64,000 bases of DNA from Scolanthus callimorphus (lineage: Eukaryota; Cnidaria; Anthozoa; Actiniaria; Edwardsiidae), in assembly GCA_033964015.1 (NCBI GenBank), contig CM066918.1, positions 25,875,387-25,939,386 of the forward strand, read 5' to 3'. Below are positions 12,301-24,300 of the stretch, piece after piece (within the stretch, counting starts at the first letter, position 1; every line of letters begins with the position of its first letter). The notes beneath the pieces were generated by a model, which saw nothing but the letters and a program-made list of their open reading frames with translations, was not told the DNA's origin and ran no database searches. A program made the position numbers and the translations under genes.

Positions 12301-15300
12301 ATTTGAAGAAGCACAGAAGAAGCTGAGCGCTGCGAGAAACCACGTCATAGAGAAAAAAGCTGAATGTAAGAGAAAGATGTCTCTCAAGTGCGATAACTGT
12401 AAGAATATGAAATGCAAACAAGCGGAACGGAACTGCAAAGGTGCCCTGGACAAGGTTGGCAAGTGGATTGGAGGAGTAATTAATGCCGCAGGTATGAAAC
12501 ACAAAACACAGCCAATAAGGGTTCAAAAATCCGCTTAAATTTGCCAGCTATGTGGGCACTAGTACAAAAAATAGCCTGTACAAAAAAGGAAGCAGATAAT
12601 ATTGCAGGCGTTTTGAAAGATGCGGTAATGAGTATATGCATCAAACAACACTTCCCGCAAAATTACAGCGCAATTTGCAATCGTGTCTTGGCCGTCTTGG
12701 ACACAATTTGACCTTAAGTTTCCATACGATTTTCAATTTTTGACAAAAGTCGCAAAGTCGCAAAAAGTGCCGGCATCACCGGCAGCCGGCTGCTATTTTG
12801 AACCCTGGATGAGGTTGAGCATGAAATCGCGAATTAGCACAACCGAGGTCTGTTGTTTTAGCTCATGGGCGGTGGACTTCTTCATTTCTATTTAATATTG
12901 TGTATTTTTTCATCAGGAAAATGGATCAGTGGTACAATTAAAAAAATAGGCAAGGCTCTTGCACCCGTAAGTATGGAATGTGTAACTTCCACGCGTTTTA
13001 AAGATATGCCAGCCGTTTCACGTTCGCTGCGCCAGTAGGGTTATTGTGTGACTGGTTGGATAGGGTTGTCACTGTTCCAATCTTTTGTGACAGGTTGGTA
13101 AATTTTTCAAGAAAGTATTCAAAGGGTGGAGACGAAAGCGAGCTTTGCAGGAGAAACGCAATGAGCTGTTTGCACTTCACATCAGGCGACGCCGTTTCAT
13201 CAGTAAACTTATCTGCGAGGGAATTGTTGGCGGTGGATGTAAAGGTACGCCTGGGAGTTCCTTAAGAGAGTTTTCCGTGAGGCTCCATTCGTGTTTGCAA
13301 CAACCCTGAGGAATCCGATGGAAAAGGCGTTTCAGTGTCGGTGTCATTCATGTCGAGGGTCGTCCATCCCTGTTGAGAATTCCCCGTCCCCGTTTAGGAT
13401 TCCATCACAGTTAAGGATCCCCCATTCCCTGTTGAGCATTCCCCGTCCCCGTTTAGGATTCCCTCACAGTTAAGGATCCCCCATTCCCTGTTGAGAATTC
13501 CCCGTCCCCGTTTAGGATTCCATCACAGTTAAGGATCCCCCATTCCCTGTTGAGAATTCAACGTCCCCGTTTAGGATTCCCTCAAAGTTAAGGATCCCCC
13601 ATTCCCTGTTGAGCATTCCCCGTCCCCGTCTAGGATTCCATCACAGTTAAGGATCCCCCATTCCCTGTTGAGAATTCCCCGTCCCCGTTTAGGATTCCCT
13701 CACAGTTAAGGATCCCCCATTCCCTGTTGAGCATTGCCCGTCCCCGTTTAGGATTCCCTCACAGTTAAGGATCCCCCATTCCCTGTTGAGCATTCCCCGT
13801 CCCCGTTTAGGAAGCCCTCACAGTTAAGGATCCCCCATCCCCGCTCTCTGTTGAGCATTCCTCATTCCTTTCGACGATCCCCATCCTTGCTGAGGATCCC
13901 CCATCCCAGTTGAGGATCCCCCATCTCATTTGAGGATCCCCATCCCTGTTAAGGAGTTCCCCCATTCCCGATCTCTGTTGATGATTCCTCATTACTTTTG
14001 ACGATCCCCATCCTTGCTGAGGATCCCCCACTCCACCTTGATGTTTCTCCCATCCCCATCATTGTTGAGGATACCCCTTATCAGTTGCTGACTCCACTGC
14101 TTGTGTCGTTGATAAGTGCGGTCAAATGAGATATGACAGTGTTTATCTTTGTCCATAGCGGTATCCTACCTGTGCGAGGGTACATGCAAGGCTATTGAGC
14201 ATATTGGTAAAGGTCTGTGCAACATTTTGGATGTAGCTATTGGGTTCTTAAAGGGCATCGAGGCTGTATGTGGCTGGGTTAGCCAGGCAATCCAGTTCGT
14301 CCTCACCAAGCTTTTCCTTATACATAGGTGAGTATGTAGAGGATATCACACAGTTGCGCGAAGATATGCTTTCTTTTTGTTATATGGATAAGAATTGACA
14401 TGTAATTCATAAGAAAATATATGTTGCTAGGATTTTCTTTCTCTTTGTGATCTAATTTTTCCTGTCACCAACATAACAAGTTTTTCTCTTCATGGCAAGA
14501 AGAAACTTAGTTTCGTGGCTCAAAAGTCGATTGACCGAGGGAATTTTCACTGCATACAAAGTAAGGTGAAAACAACGCTGCGAAAATTGACGCGAAACAA
14601 GGGCAACAAATCTCTCTCCGAAACAAAGCAGTTTCTGATGCATTGAAATCATGTACACAAAAACAAAGCAAAACAACTAGTTTGTATCTTATATGTATTT
14701 TTATATGGTTTGTATTGTCCCAAGAATATATTTCAGGGCTCCTGTTGATAAGCCTCCCTGATTGGATTTCCCTGAAATATACGTGTTTTATTGTTTTTAA
14801 ATAAAGGCGTCTATCTATCTATCATTGTATATTAGATCTCGTATGACTGTGAAAAAGCAGGAACACGGTACAGTCGCGACATGACACGGAATCTCGCCGC
14901 CTTAGACACGACACGTACGGCACACGGTATGGCACGCGCTGCAACGTTTTCACAGTCATACGAAATGCGGCGCGGGTAAAAAAAAAACATTTCCCTGGAT
15001 TTACGGACGTTTGCCGAAGAAGGGGCTGCAAGCAGTCTATCTATGCGCAGGGTGCGTAATCTTCTTTAAAGCTAGTACATTTGTGCGACTTCGAAAACTG
15101 TGTGAAAATAAGCCCCCATTGCTACAACTTACCGCGTATTGGGTTGTTCCATCTGTAACCCCTATCGAGGTAACCCCTATCGAGGTAACCCCTATCGAGG
15201 TAACCCCTATCGAGGTAACCCCTATCGAGGTAACCCCTATCGAGGTAACCCCTATCGAGGTAACCCCTATCGAGGTAACCCCTATCGAGGTAACCCCTAT

Positions 15301-18300
15301 CGAGGTAACCCCTATCGAGGTAACCCCTATCGAGGTAACCCCTATCGAGGTAACCCCTATCGAGGTAACAGAGGAATTTCTATTTGACCTTGAAATTTCC
15401 ACAGGGGTTGCTCCAAATTTCCTCAGGAGTTGTGCAGGAAGCGTAGAATTTACACAGGGGTAGAGCAATTTTTGAAAATTTGGAGTTCCTCGATAGTGGA
15501 GGATTTTTTGGAACAGCCCATTCAAGCCTAACCTGAAGTGGATTCAAATGTGTTTGGTGTGTTTCAGTATCAAATTCCAGTTTGCGTTGGACGTCTTCGA
15601 TATGAGTAAGACTACGTTCGCCGCCGGAGTGGACTTGACTATATTCGGCAAGCGCATGTTCTTGGGCCTGAGCTTCAACTTGCAAGATCCGATCGGAAGC
15701 TTGAAGGTGGGCTCTGACGCCGCTACGAGCTTCTACAAGGATAAGATGAACCCCAAAGGACGAACAGACGTGGAGAAAGAGTACTACGACAAGCCCAACC
15801 CCTTCACGGATTTCGAAATGTCAGGTAATTCGAAAGGAGTCAGGATAGAAAGGAAGTGAATAAATTAAGCGATGATCACATCTCAGTGATCGTTTCGCCT
15901 TTGCTAACTGAATATAATGCTAAATTCACTTTCATGTTATGCTGTTTCTTGGATAAATTCTCATACATTGAAAAAAACTACCATCAGCAGCTTCCCTAGT
16001 CTAAATGCCAAAAATCTTAGTTTATTTGCTGTCAACCAGCTAAAGACTTTAGAGAGCTCACTGTTCATGACGGTTTCTAGCGACTTCATACTCTTATTGG
16101 CATAAAGGATATCAGCAAAAAGAAAGAAGGCCAAATTATCGGAGCAGTGATGTAATATATGTATATGAGAAACAGAAGGGGTCCAAGAACTGAGCCTGTG
16201 GCACTCCGCATGTGATAAGCGAGGGTTCCGAAATAACACCCTTTATTACAGTCGTTAATTCCGGTTACTCAGATATGAAAACAAAAGTTCTTGAATATTC
16301 CTCGGAAACCATAAAAATTTAACGTATCCAGTAATATGCTATGAAACAGTATCGAACGCTTTTTTTAAGTAAAAAATATTAGACTGCTGTGGATCAGATA
16401 TCTGAAGAGAAACTTTCATCATGATCTAAGAAACATTACAATCCTATATTACAAATCAGCCAAAAAACTACGCTTACCAAAGGACATACCTAGAATACTG
16501 TTCTGTATTTTATCGGAAATGCTTCTTTCTGATTGGCCCATCTATAATATTTATAGGCCGAACTCAGTGCTTACTTGTTCAAGTAATAACACATGCTCGT
16601 TGCTTGCAAACTTTCCAGACATGTTTTCTGGACGAATAAAGTGGCTGCTTTTGGGTTGTGCCAACTTAAACCAAAATAGTCAGCATTAAACGCACCCTTA
16701 AACAAGCGAAGCAGCTAAAAATTGTTGTTTTGGCCGCCAACCGTCCACGACCTTCTTCAGCTTGATCTGATGAAGCTTATTGCTCATTCCTAATGATTCT
16801 TGAAGGATCTCAGGGGTAAGCTCTCTCAGCATACTACCATCTATTTGCTCTTTCTGGAATCTTTCCACATACTCATACATGTTTAGCAATCGAAGGCATT
16901 CGCTAACTCCCTCCACTGACAAATCATCGAGGTTTGCTGGAAGATTGCTGGATAAATGGTCTGATCTTACCACCTGCGTGTCCAGTGAAGGTGAAGCTTG
17001 CTTTCTGTTCTCACAAGAAAATGGAGGAATATATGGTCCGCCAGGTTTAGGTACATCATCCGCCTCCTTAACTGCACTTGATGATGATCCAAAGTCTTGA
17101 TTTTTCCCAAGTCCACCAGGAGGGTGGTCTCTTGTCTCAAGCTCCATGTATGTTCTGTGGGAAGATTCAGATCCATTGTCTCTCGGTTTCAGCTCGTAGT
17201 AATCCGGAAGTTTTTCAGATTGGCTTGTCGAAATGGCACTTTCCGGGTGAACAATTTGGGTTGGTGTGTTTATCGGTTTCACCTCTGCGTAGTCGGAATT
17301 CTTGCATTGTAGACGCCCCCCTTTCAGGCCACAATATCCAGCCTCATCAATATACTCGTAAATGTTTTCCACCGCCGCCGGTTGCTGCGTCAATCTAACT
17401 TTATCCATCTTAACATGTTCGAGTTGATCTAACTGTGTTGTCTTGTGCACCAAAAAACGCAGTTCGTCATACTCCCCATCTCTACCCCCCTCTGTCGTTC
17501 TTGCTCCTCGCGCGGGAGTCACAGTAATTTGAAGATCGGTAGGTAACAGCATTACGGACACTCGCCCCATATTTCTTATACTGGCGACGACGCTGTCTTT
17601 TGTGAACACATATTTTAATGTTAACGTCCCAAACCTCTCTAGACCATGGTAGTCTGGTGACTGTAAAGTCGACTGGTTTGGCTTGAGAACATCTACCGTG
17701 CAGGGCAGTTCGTAATAATGAACCACGTCCTGTAGTTTTATAACTTTGGTTTCAATACACAATTCAAACTCTGCATGAAATGTTAATGGCATCTTTATAT
17801 GCTTGGGTGCTTTCCTCTTCCTCTCTAAATAACATGATAAATACCCGTCGTCTTTGTACCTCCTCGTTCTGTAATTGCCACAATGTCGTTTGCTTTGATT
17901 CCCATGTTTGGTAGACTCGACAAGGATATTACACGGCGCGGAAGTTGCTGGAGCGAGTAAAGAGCTCTTGTACTGTACACCTTTTGTTTTCCTGATAGAA
18001 TTTGAACATCTACCTCAGATACACTGACTGGAAACTCTATTACCTGATCAGCCTGTACGGCATGGAACATCTGGCTCGACTTCATGAAGTGAAGCGTTAG
18101 GACTTGATCTTGAGATAAAGTATTTAGACCGCTTTCTAAATCAAAATAGCCATCTTGAACTCGAACTATTTGGGGAAACGAAAACATCCGAGAGAATTCT
18201 TTAAGCTCGTATGCTTGTTCTTCGAACGAAACTTTCTTAACTTCTATCTCTATTTCCGTTTCTTCCATTGTATGTGATTCAGTATGTGTAGTTATAAGTG

Positions 18301-21300
18301 TTTATATTTTGCTGGTCCGGTTTAGACCTCACACCAACAGTGATTTCGATTCAGCTGCGAGTTGTTGTTTTCATGCCTGACATATCATTTTGTTTGCATA
18401 TCGAGGCGGAAGTTTAACGGTTGATTTGGCCCCTCAAAAGCTGGTTTCCATATAGACGTATCAGACAGAATGACTCGTACAATTCGTACGATTGTTGCGT
18501 TTCTTGGTTTCCATATGGTCGTATCATGTGATATTAAGCAATTATTGGATGAGTTTTTTGTGATTTCCAGAATAAACAATGTCGAGACAAGTGGAATCAG
18601 GCGAGGCCGTAACCGAATTCAATAATTGTTTTATTATACATTGATTCAGTGAAAATACTTTTTTTCTGTCAAGCAATTTCTTTTACACAAGCGCCTTGTT
18701 AAATAGGGGAAACATTCAAGGGCTGTAGTCCCATGAAACATTGCGCGCGTAGGATCAAGAATCAGCTAGCTGATTCTTCAAGAATCAGCATGCTGATTCT
18801 TGGAGACCCTTAAAGTGCGTGATTCCCAAAGTAAAGCGCGCGCTTTTAGCCAATCAGAATCGAGATAGTGAGTTCAATGTATAATAATCACCACTCTGAT
18901 TGGTCGCCCCCAGTGGGGCTCGTGTTCCCACAGCCTTTGTTGCTCTCCCAAATGTAAATGGGAACCAGCCTTTAGTGACTTTTTGTTTAGGTGACGAAAG
19001 CGAAAATAAACGCTTAGACGACTAAAGCTAAAACAAAATTTAATCAGACGTTGCAAATTTTATTCCTTGTTCCAGCATCGCATGGCCCAATTTCAGATTT
19101 TCATAAGAGATTCTTTTGTGTAAATCGAAGAGTCTCCTATTTCTTCGCCTTGATCCTGCGGATGCGCAGGCACGCAATTATTTCGTTAGCGTTCGTTGTG
19201 AGTGAAACTAAAAAGAACGAAATACTCGTGTTAGCCCGTGCAGTACAATATTTCTGGATGGAAAGTATGGATATTTAGAGCGGTTTTCACATGACTGTCG
19301 TGAAAACAATTGCGATGATCGAGCAATCACTAGCCAGTCAGAATCGAGAGAAATCACAACTTGCTCCTAAATGGCTTTTTTCTCAGCCAATTGCAAGCCC
19401 AACCAATTACTAAGTAATTACACAATTGTATCGCGATTCACCCTGCCACTCTGTGTTGTTGTGAGCCGTCAATATTTTGTGGAATTGACGGCTCAAAAAC
19501 AGCTCGCAAAATTCAACTTTTTTCGCACGAATTTATGTTTCATTTCATTGTCAATAGTTAGAAATAACGTTTAGCCATATTTCTAGCAACATCTTATGGC
19601 AGAAAGAGATTTTTTCGCCGAAAAAGATGGAAAAATGTAAACAGAAAATGCTCGAGCTCGTGCGAAAAGCCCTTGTGATTGCGTGAGATCGTGCGTAAAT
19701 GTAATGAGAATTGAAATTTCAATCGACAATAAATAACACTATTTCTTGCCATTTCCCCCAGAAAATCTTCAAGAATCGCGATACAATATTAATTACGATT
19801 TTGAGACGGCAATTCCACAAAATATTGACGGCGTTGGAAGAAAATATTTTCACGTATTGGGCTCCGTCGCTGCGCGACTCCGCCCAATACGTGAACATAT
19901 TTTCTCCCAACTAGCCGTCAATATTTTGTGGAATTGCCGTCTCAAAATCGTAATTAGTATATAGTATTTACTACAGAATTTGATTGGCTGAGAAAAACGA
20001 GTAGCCAATGAGAACGCAAAGCAATCGCAATTACATAACAAGTCTTGACAGTCATGTGAAATCCGCTCTATCCTAAACACGAGTATCAACACGAGTTTTG
20101 GTCCTATTTGCTCCCATAGTGCATCTCGGGCTATAACAGACAGTTGCGTAGGTGCAGCCTTTTCTGAAATAGTTGTATATGAAAATGCACAATGCTTCCT
20201 CTCTCCCATTTGAAGAAAGGCTTGGAAAGTTGTGTTTTCTAGACCTGGCTTCCATGTATGTTCCACATTTTAACTGTATCCTGGGTGCTTCTCGTTAGCA
20301 TTACCACGGGCAATAGGTGCTTATTTGGTTTATTAATTATACCCGGTTTGTCATTTCAGAAACGTTCCAGATCGAAAACCAGCAATCCTCCACGGATGAC
20401 AGGAGAGGAGGGTGTCTGTATGTAAACAGTAAGAACAAGGACGCGATGGTGATGGTGACTGGGTGTAATAGTACAGACGAGAGACAGATCTGGGCCTATA
20501 CTCTCAAGGGACAACTCATGGTAAGAACACATGTAGTACACAACGAGGGAATTACGGCTGGCTTAGCGCGGTCTCGGAGCTGTCCTTTTATCGCTGTCTC
20601 GGGGATTTTGGCGCTGAGCCAGTACAGAGGAACCTTTCTGTCTACTTTGGGGCTTAGTCGAAACTGCTTCCTGTTGGACTGAACATGGCCTGATTCTCAT
20701 TGGCTACGGTACAGCACGTTGCTTTTTTCTTTTTGCCTCCCCGTCTGTTTACGTCACAGGGTCTATTGTTCTGCCAGTTCGACTTGCCGAGGAATCTTTG
20801 TCTTTTATTTGTTCAATTCGCTGAAGATGTACATTTTCTTTTCCAATGTCCTATCAATATTCTAGCAATTCGAGGAATCTTTGTCTTTTATTTGTTCAAT
20901 TCGCTGAAGATGTACATTTTCTTTTCCAATGTCCTATCAATATTCTAGCAGTTTGCTGATTGAGTTCGTTCGTAAAACACTAACAACAGAGGGGAAATTC
21001 GGCTCTCTACTGGACTGCCTTGCAAAATGATGATTGGCCTTTCCCTTTCCCTTTCCCTTTCCCTTTCCCTTTCCCTTTCCCTTTCCCTTTCCCTTTCCCT
21101 TTCCCTTTCCCTTTCCCTTTCCCTTTCCCTTTCCCTTTCCCTTTCCCTTTCCCTTTCCCTTTCCCTTTCCCTTTCCCTTCCCTTTCCCTTTCCCTTTCCC
21201 TTTCCCTTTCCCTTTCCCTTCCCTTTCCCTTTCCCTTTCCCTTTCCCTTTCCCTTTCCCTTTCCCTTTCCCTTTCCCTTTCCCTTTCCCTTTCCCTTTCC

Positions 21301-24300
21301 CTTTCCCTTTCCCTTTCCCTTTCCCTTTCCCTTTCCCTTTCCCTTTCTCCCTGATCCCAAAGCTTTTCCTGATGAGAGTTAAATGCTATAATAGAACTCC
21401 TACAGCCAGTTGTGCGTAGACACTAACGGTGCGTCAGCGGGGACCCGTATCGTGCAGAAGGATTGCGACCCTCGCCGAGACGACCAGAACTTCCAATGCG
21501 ATCTCATCGTGCGCACCGTCAAGAGACGCCGCGCCAATGTTTGCTGGCAAGCCGGTAGGTCAGATGTTATTGAACATACTTCTGGTACAACCTCCCTCAC
21601 GGGTATAGGATCTTTCAGTTGGATGCCCAGGGACCTCCTAGACTGTAAACGCCCCGACCGGCCCCACTCAACAGTAAGACAGTCTACTTCTGGGAGTTAG
21701 GCCTACGGCAAACGCCTGCTTCTATTTTGGATCAAATTCAAGACTTTGTTGTATTTTTCTTTCCTTTGCTTTTCCTGGAATGACCTACTATTTCAATCAT
21801 CAGCAATTGACTTAGTCGGGCTCTTTAACTAGTATATCTAGCTAAGTGTTCTTCATTGTTCTTATGAAGAATACCTCAAGAGAGAGACGTTACTATCCAC
21901 TTCCACAGCTAAAATACCAGTATTCGGATTTACATAGGTGCGACCGGCCTTAGTGGACCTGGATCGTTGGTTCATTTCGGTTCCTTGAAATGCATTCACG
22001 TTAGCGGTGGCGGAAATGGCGTGCCCGGAGACGGCACCAAGCTTGTTATTCACGCCGGATGCAGTGAGTCAAGGTAGAGGAGTTCTCTTGATTTGTGTAA
22101 AATGACATGACTTACCATTTACCCTCCTGATTAAAACCTGGCCGCGTTATTTGCATCGGAATGTCACTTTCAAGTGTTGCGCGCCGGACCGTTGCCACAA
22201 AAGGATAAAGTTTAGTTTAAGTTTTTAGTAGTAGTAGTAGCTTAGTTGACGCTCCTTTCAATGTGCTCTGAAGCTAATCAAAAACTTTATGGAAACGTTT
22301 CGGCGCGCTAGATTGCAAACATATTTTCACTCTAAATCAACACGAATTTGAAGAAATTGCATTAATTTAGGTAGCGTGAATTCCGTTAACGTTAATTAAT
22401 AAGTCATTAATAAAGTTGAGTTTTATTTAGGGATCACTAATCTCTATAAAATTTCTTATTTCAATCTCAGCTTAATAGAGTCGTTTCTTTCGCCACGGAC
22501 AGTGGCCTTTGCTAATTTACTGCGGTTTTCATAATTCTGCGAACTCTCGCTAACGATTTCCAACCGTAAAACCGCCTTCTGGCTTCCGTCAATCAAACTC
22601 CCGAGTCTTTTCGTCGTTACTCTTGTGCTTTTTGATTGGCCAGCACGTAACGTTGCTGTCGCGACAGGAAGCCATTTACCACTGCTTAGGCGCTGGCCAA
22701 TCGAAAAGCACAAAGAGTAACGAGGAAAAGACTCGGGAGTTTGATTGACGGAAGCCAGAAGGCGGTTTTACGGTTAGAAATCAATAGCGAGAGTTCGCAG
22801 AATTACGAAAACCGCAGTAATAGTAGCTGCTCATAAAATTCGTTTTGATTCGTCAGTGTTTGCACTTAGTGTGTTTCCCGTTGTTTATCTTTATCGAAGG
22901 CTCGAGTTCCGTCTAGAGGACGGGTATCTGAAACACAAGAGTGGCAAGTGCGTACGTCCATTGGGTAAACTTGTGGACGGTGTTGGGCTTGGACTTTACA
23001 GTAACTGTGCTGGAAACAAGTTCAGTTTCACCAAGGGAGGCTCACTTCAACACGTCGGTAGCCGCAAATGTGTGGGCACCAGCTCGGGGGTCAGTACTAC
23101 TTGCAGAACAATGCAATACGGCAAACAATTTCTAAATTGACTAAATGTCAATGTAAATGTAAATGTAAATGTAATATAAAGAGACCCACTCAGGGATCGT
23201 ACAAGTCCTTGAAAACCTGGAAAGTACTTGAATTAAAATATTTTGAATTCCTGGATTATTTTTCAAAGTCCTGGAAATCTAACACAAAATAACAAGCGAT
23301 ATATGTAACAAACCATGTAATACTGCCTACACTGTTTTGTGGGGTCTGTCCGAGGACCGCCTTGCCATATCAAGCTGCCTAAATAACAAAATTAGATAGG
23401 ACCAAAATTTTACCACCCAAAGTTATCCTGGAAAATGCTTTCAAAAATACTGAAAATCCTTGAAAGTCCTGGAATTTGTTTCTTAACAAACGTGTACGAA
23501 TCGTGCCACTCTCCAGACTTGCAGTCCGTGCGCCGCCAAGCGTTCTTAAGCACAGTCTCGGAGGATGATCACTGCCACGCTATCAGACTGGTCTGATTTT
23601 CAGCTGTCCCTTTGCTCTCGATCATACCTCACTTTGGGAGAGGAGACGTCTAAATTCACAACCCGAAATCGAGAGTAGAATGTGATTGGTTGATTCCATT
23701 ATAGCCTTTCTCAGTGACACGCGCAGGTGAAGGAATCTAAAACAAACGCACGCTCCCCCGACGCCAAAGCTTCCAAAACCTCCGAGTCGGCCAGACACCC
23801 AGGTGCTTTTTACTGTTGAAGAACAATGTTGCCAGAAAATCGTGTCCTCTCGCAAATTGAGGTACAATCGAGAGCAAAGCGGCGGCTGAAATCCAGGTTA
23901 ATACTTGACGGCCTTCTACGTATCGGCCATTATGTTGTGATTCCGAAGAATGTTTAAGCTAGAAAATTCGACTCCCAGCTACAAAGTTGTTCGTTCTTTT
24001 TTGTTCCTTCGCTAATATGTATTTTTGTATCTATATTTTTGCAGAAAATGAAACCATCCAACAACGAAGATATAGTTTTAAGCAGCAATTGCGAAAACAG
24101 TGCTGGTGCTCCTCCCGACAAAGAACATCTTATCTTTAACTTTATTCCAAGTAAGTTTTTCAATGTTTTCGCAGCAACCCTGTTAGACTGCTAGTTCGGC
24201 CCATCTCTATTTCAATATGACACAAAATATACTTCATCGAACTGCATTGCGCTCTCTATTTTAACGGTATTCGAAGGTAGACCTTTCTTGTCTTGACTTC

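Larger units (their letters stand above)
15825..20359 (+). other. Large host intron with nested gene and elements
   Basis: This 4.5-kb intron holds the reverse transcriptase relic, the antisense GAREM-like gene, the paired palindromes and the 42-bp-arm MITE. The rest (about 16400-16690, 18270-18750, 18805-19455 and 19965-20340) is AT-rich with no recognised feature. The 18270-18600 part is where a promoter of the antisense gene would be. Confidence 0.7.

Noticed and set aside
14706..14825. 3' tail of a LINE or SINE ending in (tatc)n
   Set aside because: A ttaaataaag-like end and a short tetramer run are suggestive, but there is no coding or internal promoter sequence to support it.
15011..15525. 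ORFs of 150 and 162 codons with TPIEV or TSIGV repeats
   Set aside because: They are created by the perfect 15-bp array inside an intron; no flanking domain or start context supports them.
21007..21419. Long ORFs of Pro-Phe, Leu-Ser or Gly-Lys repeats on both strands
   Set aside because: They are simple (CCCTTT)n translation in different frames, with no conserved flanks.
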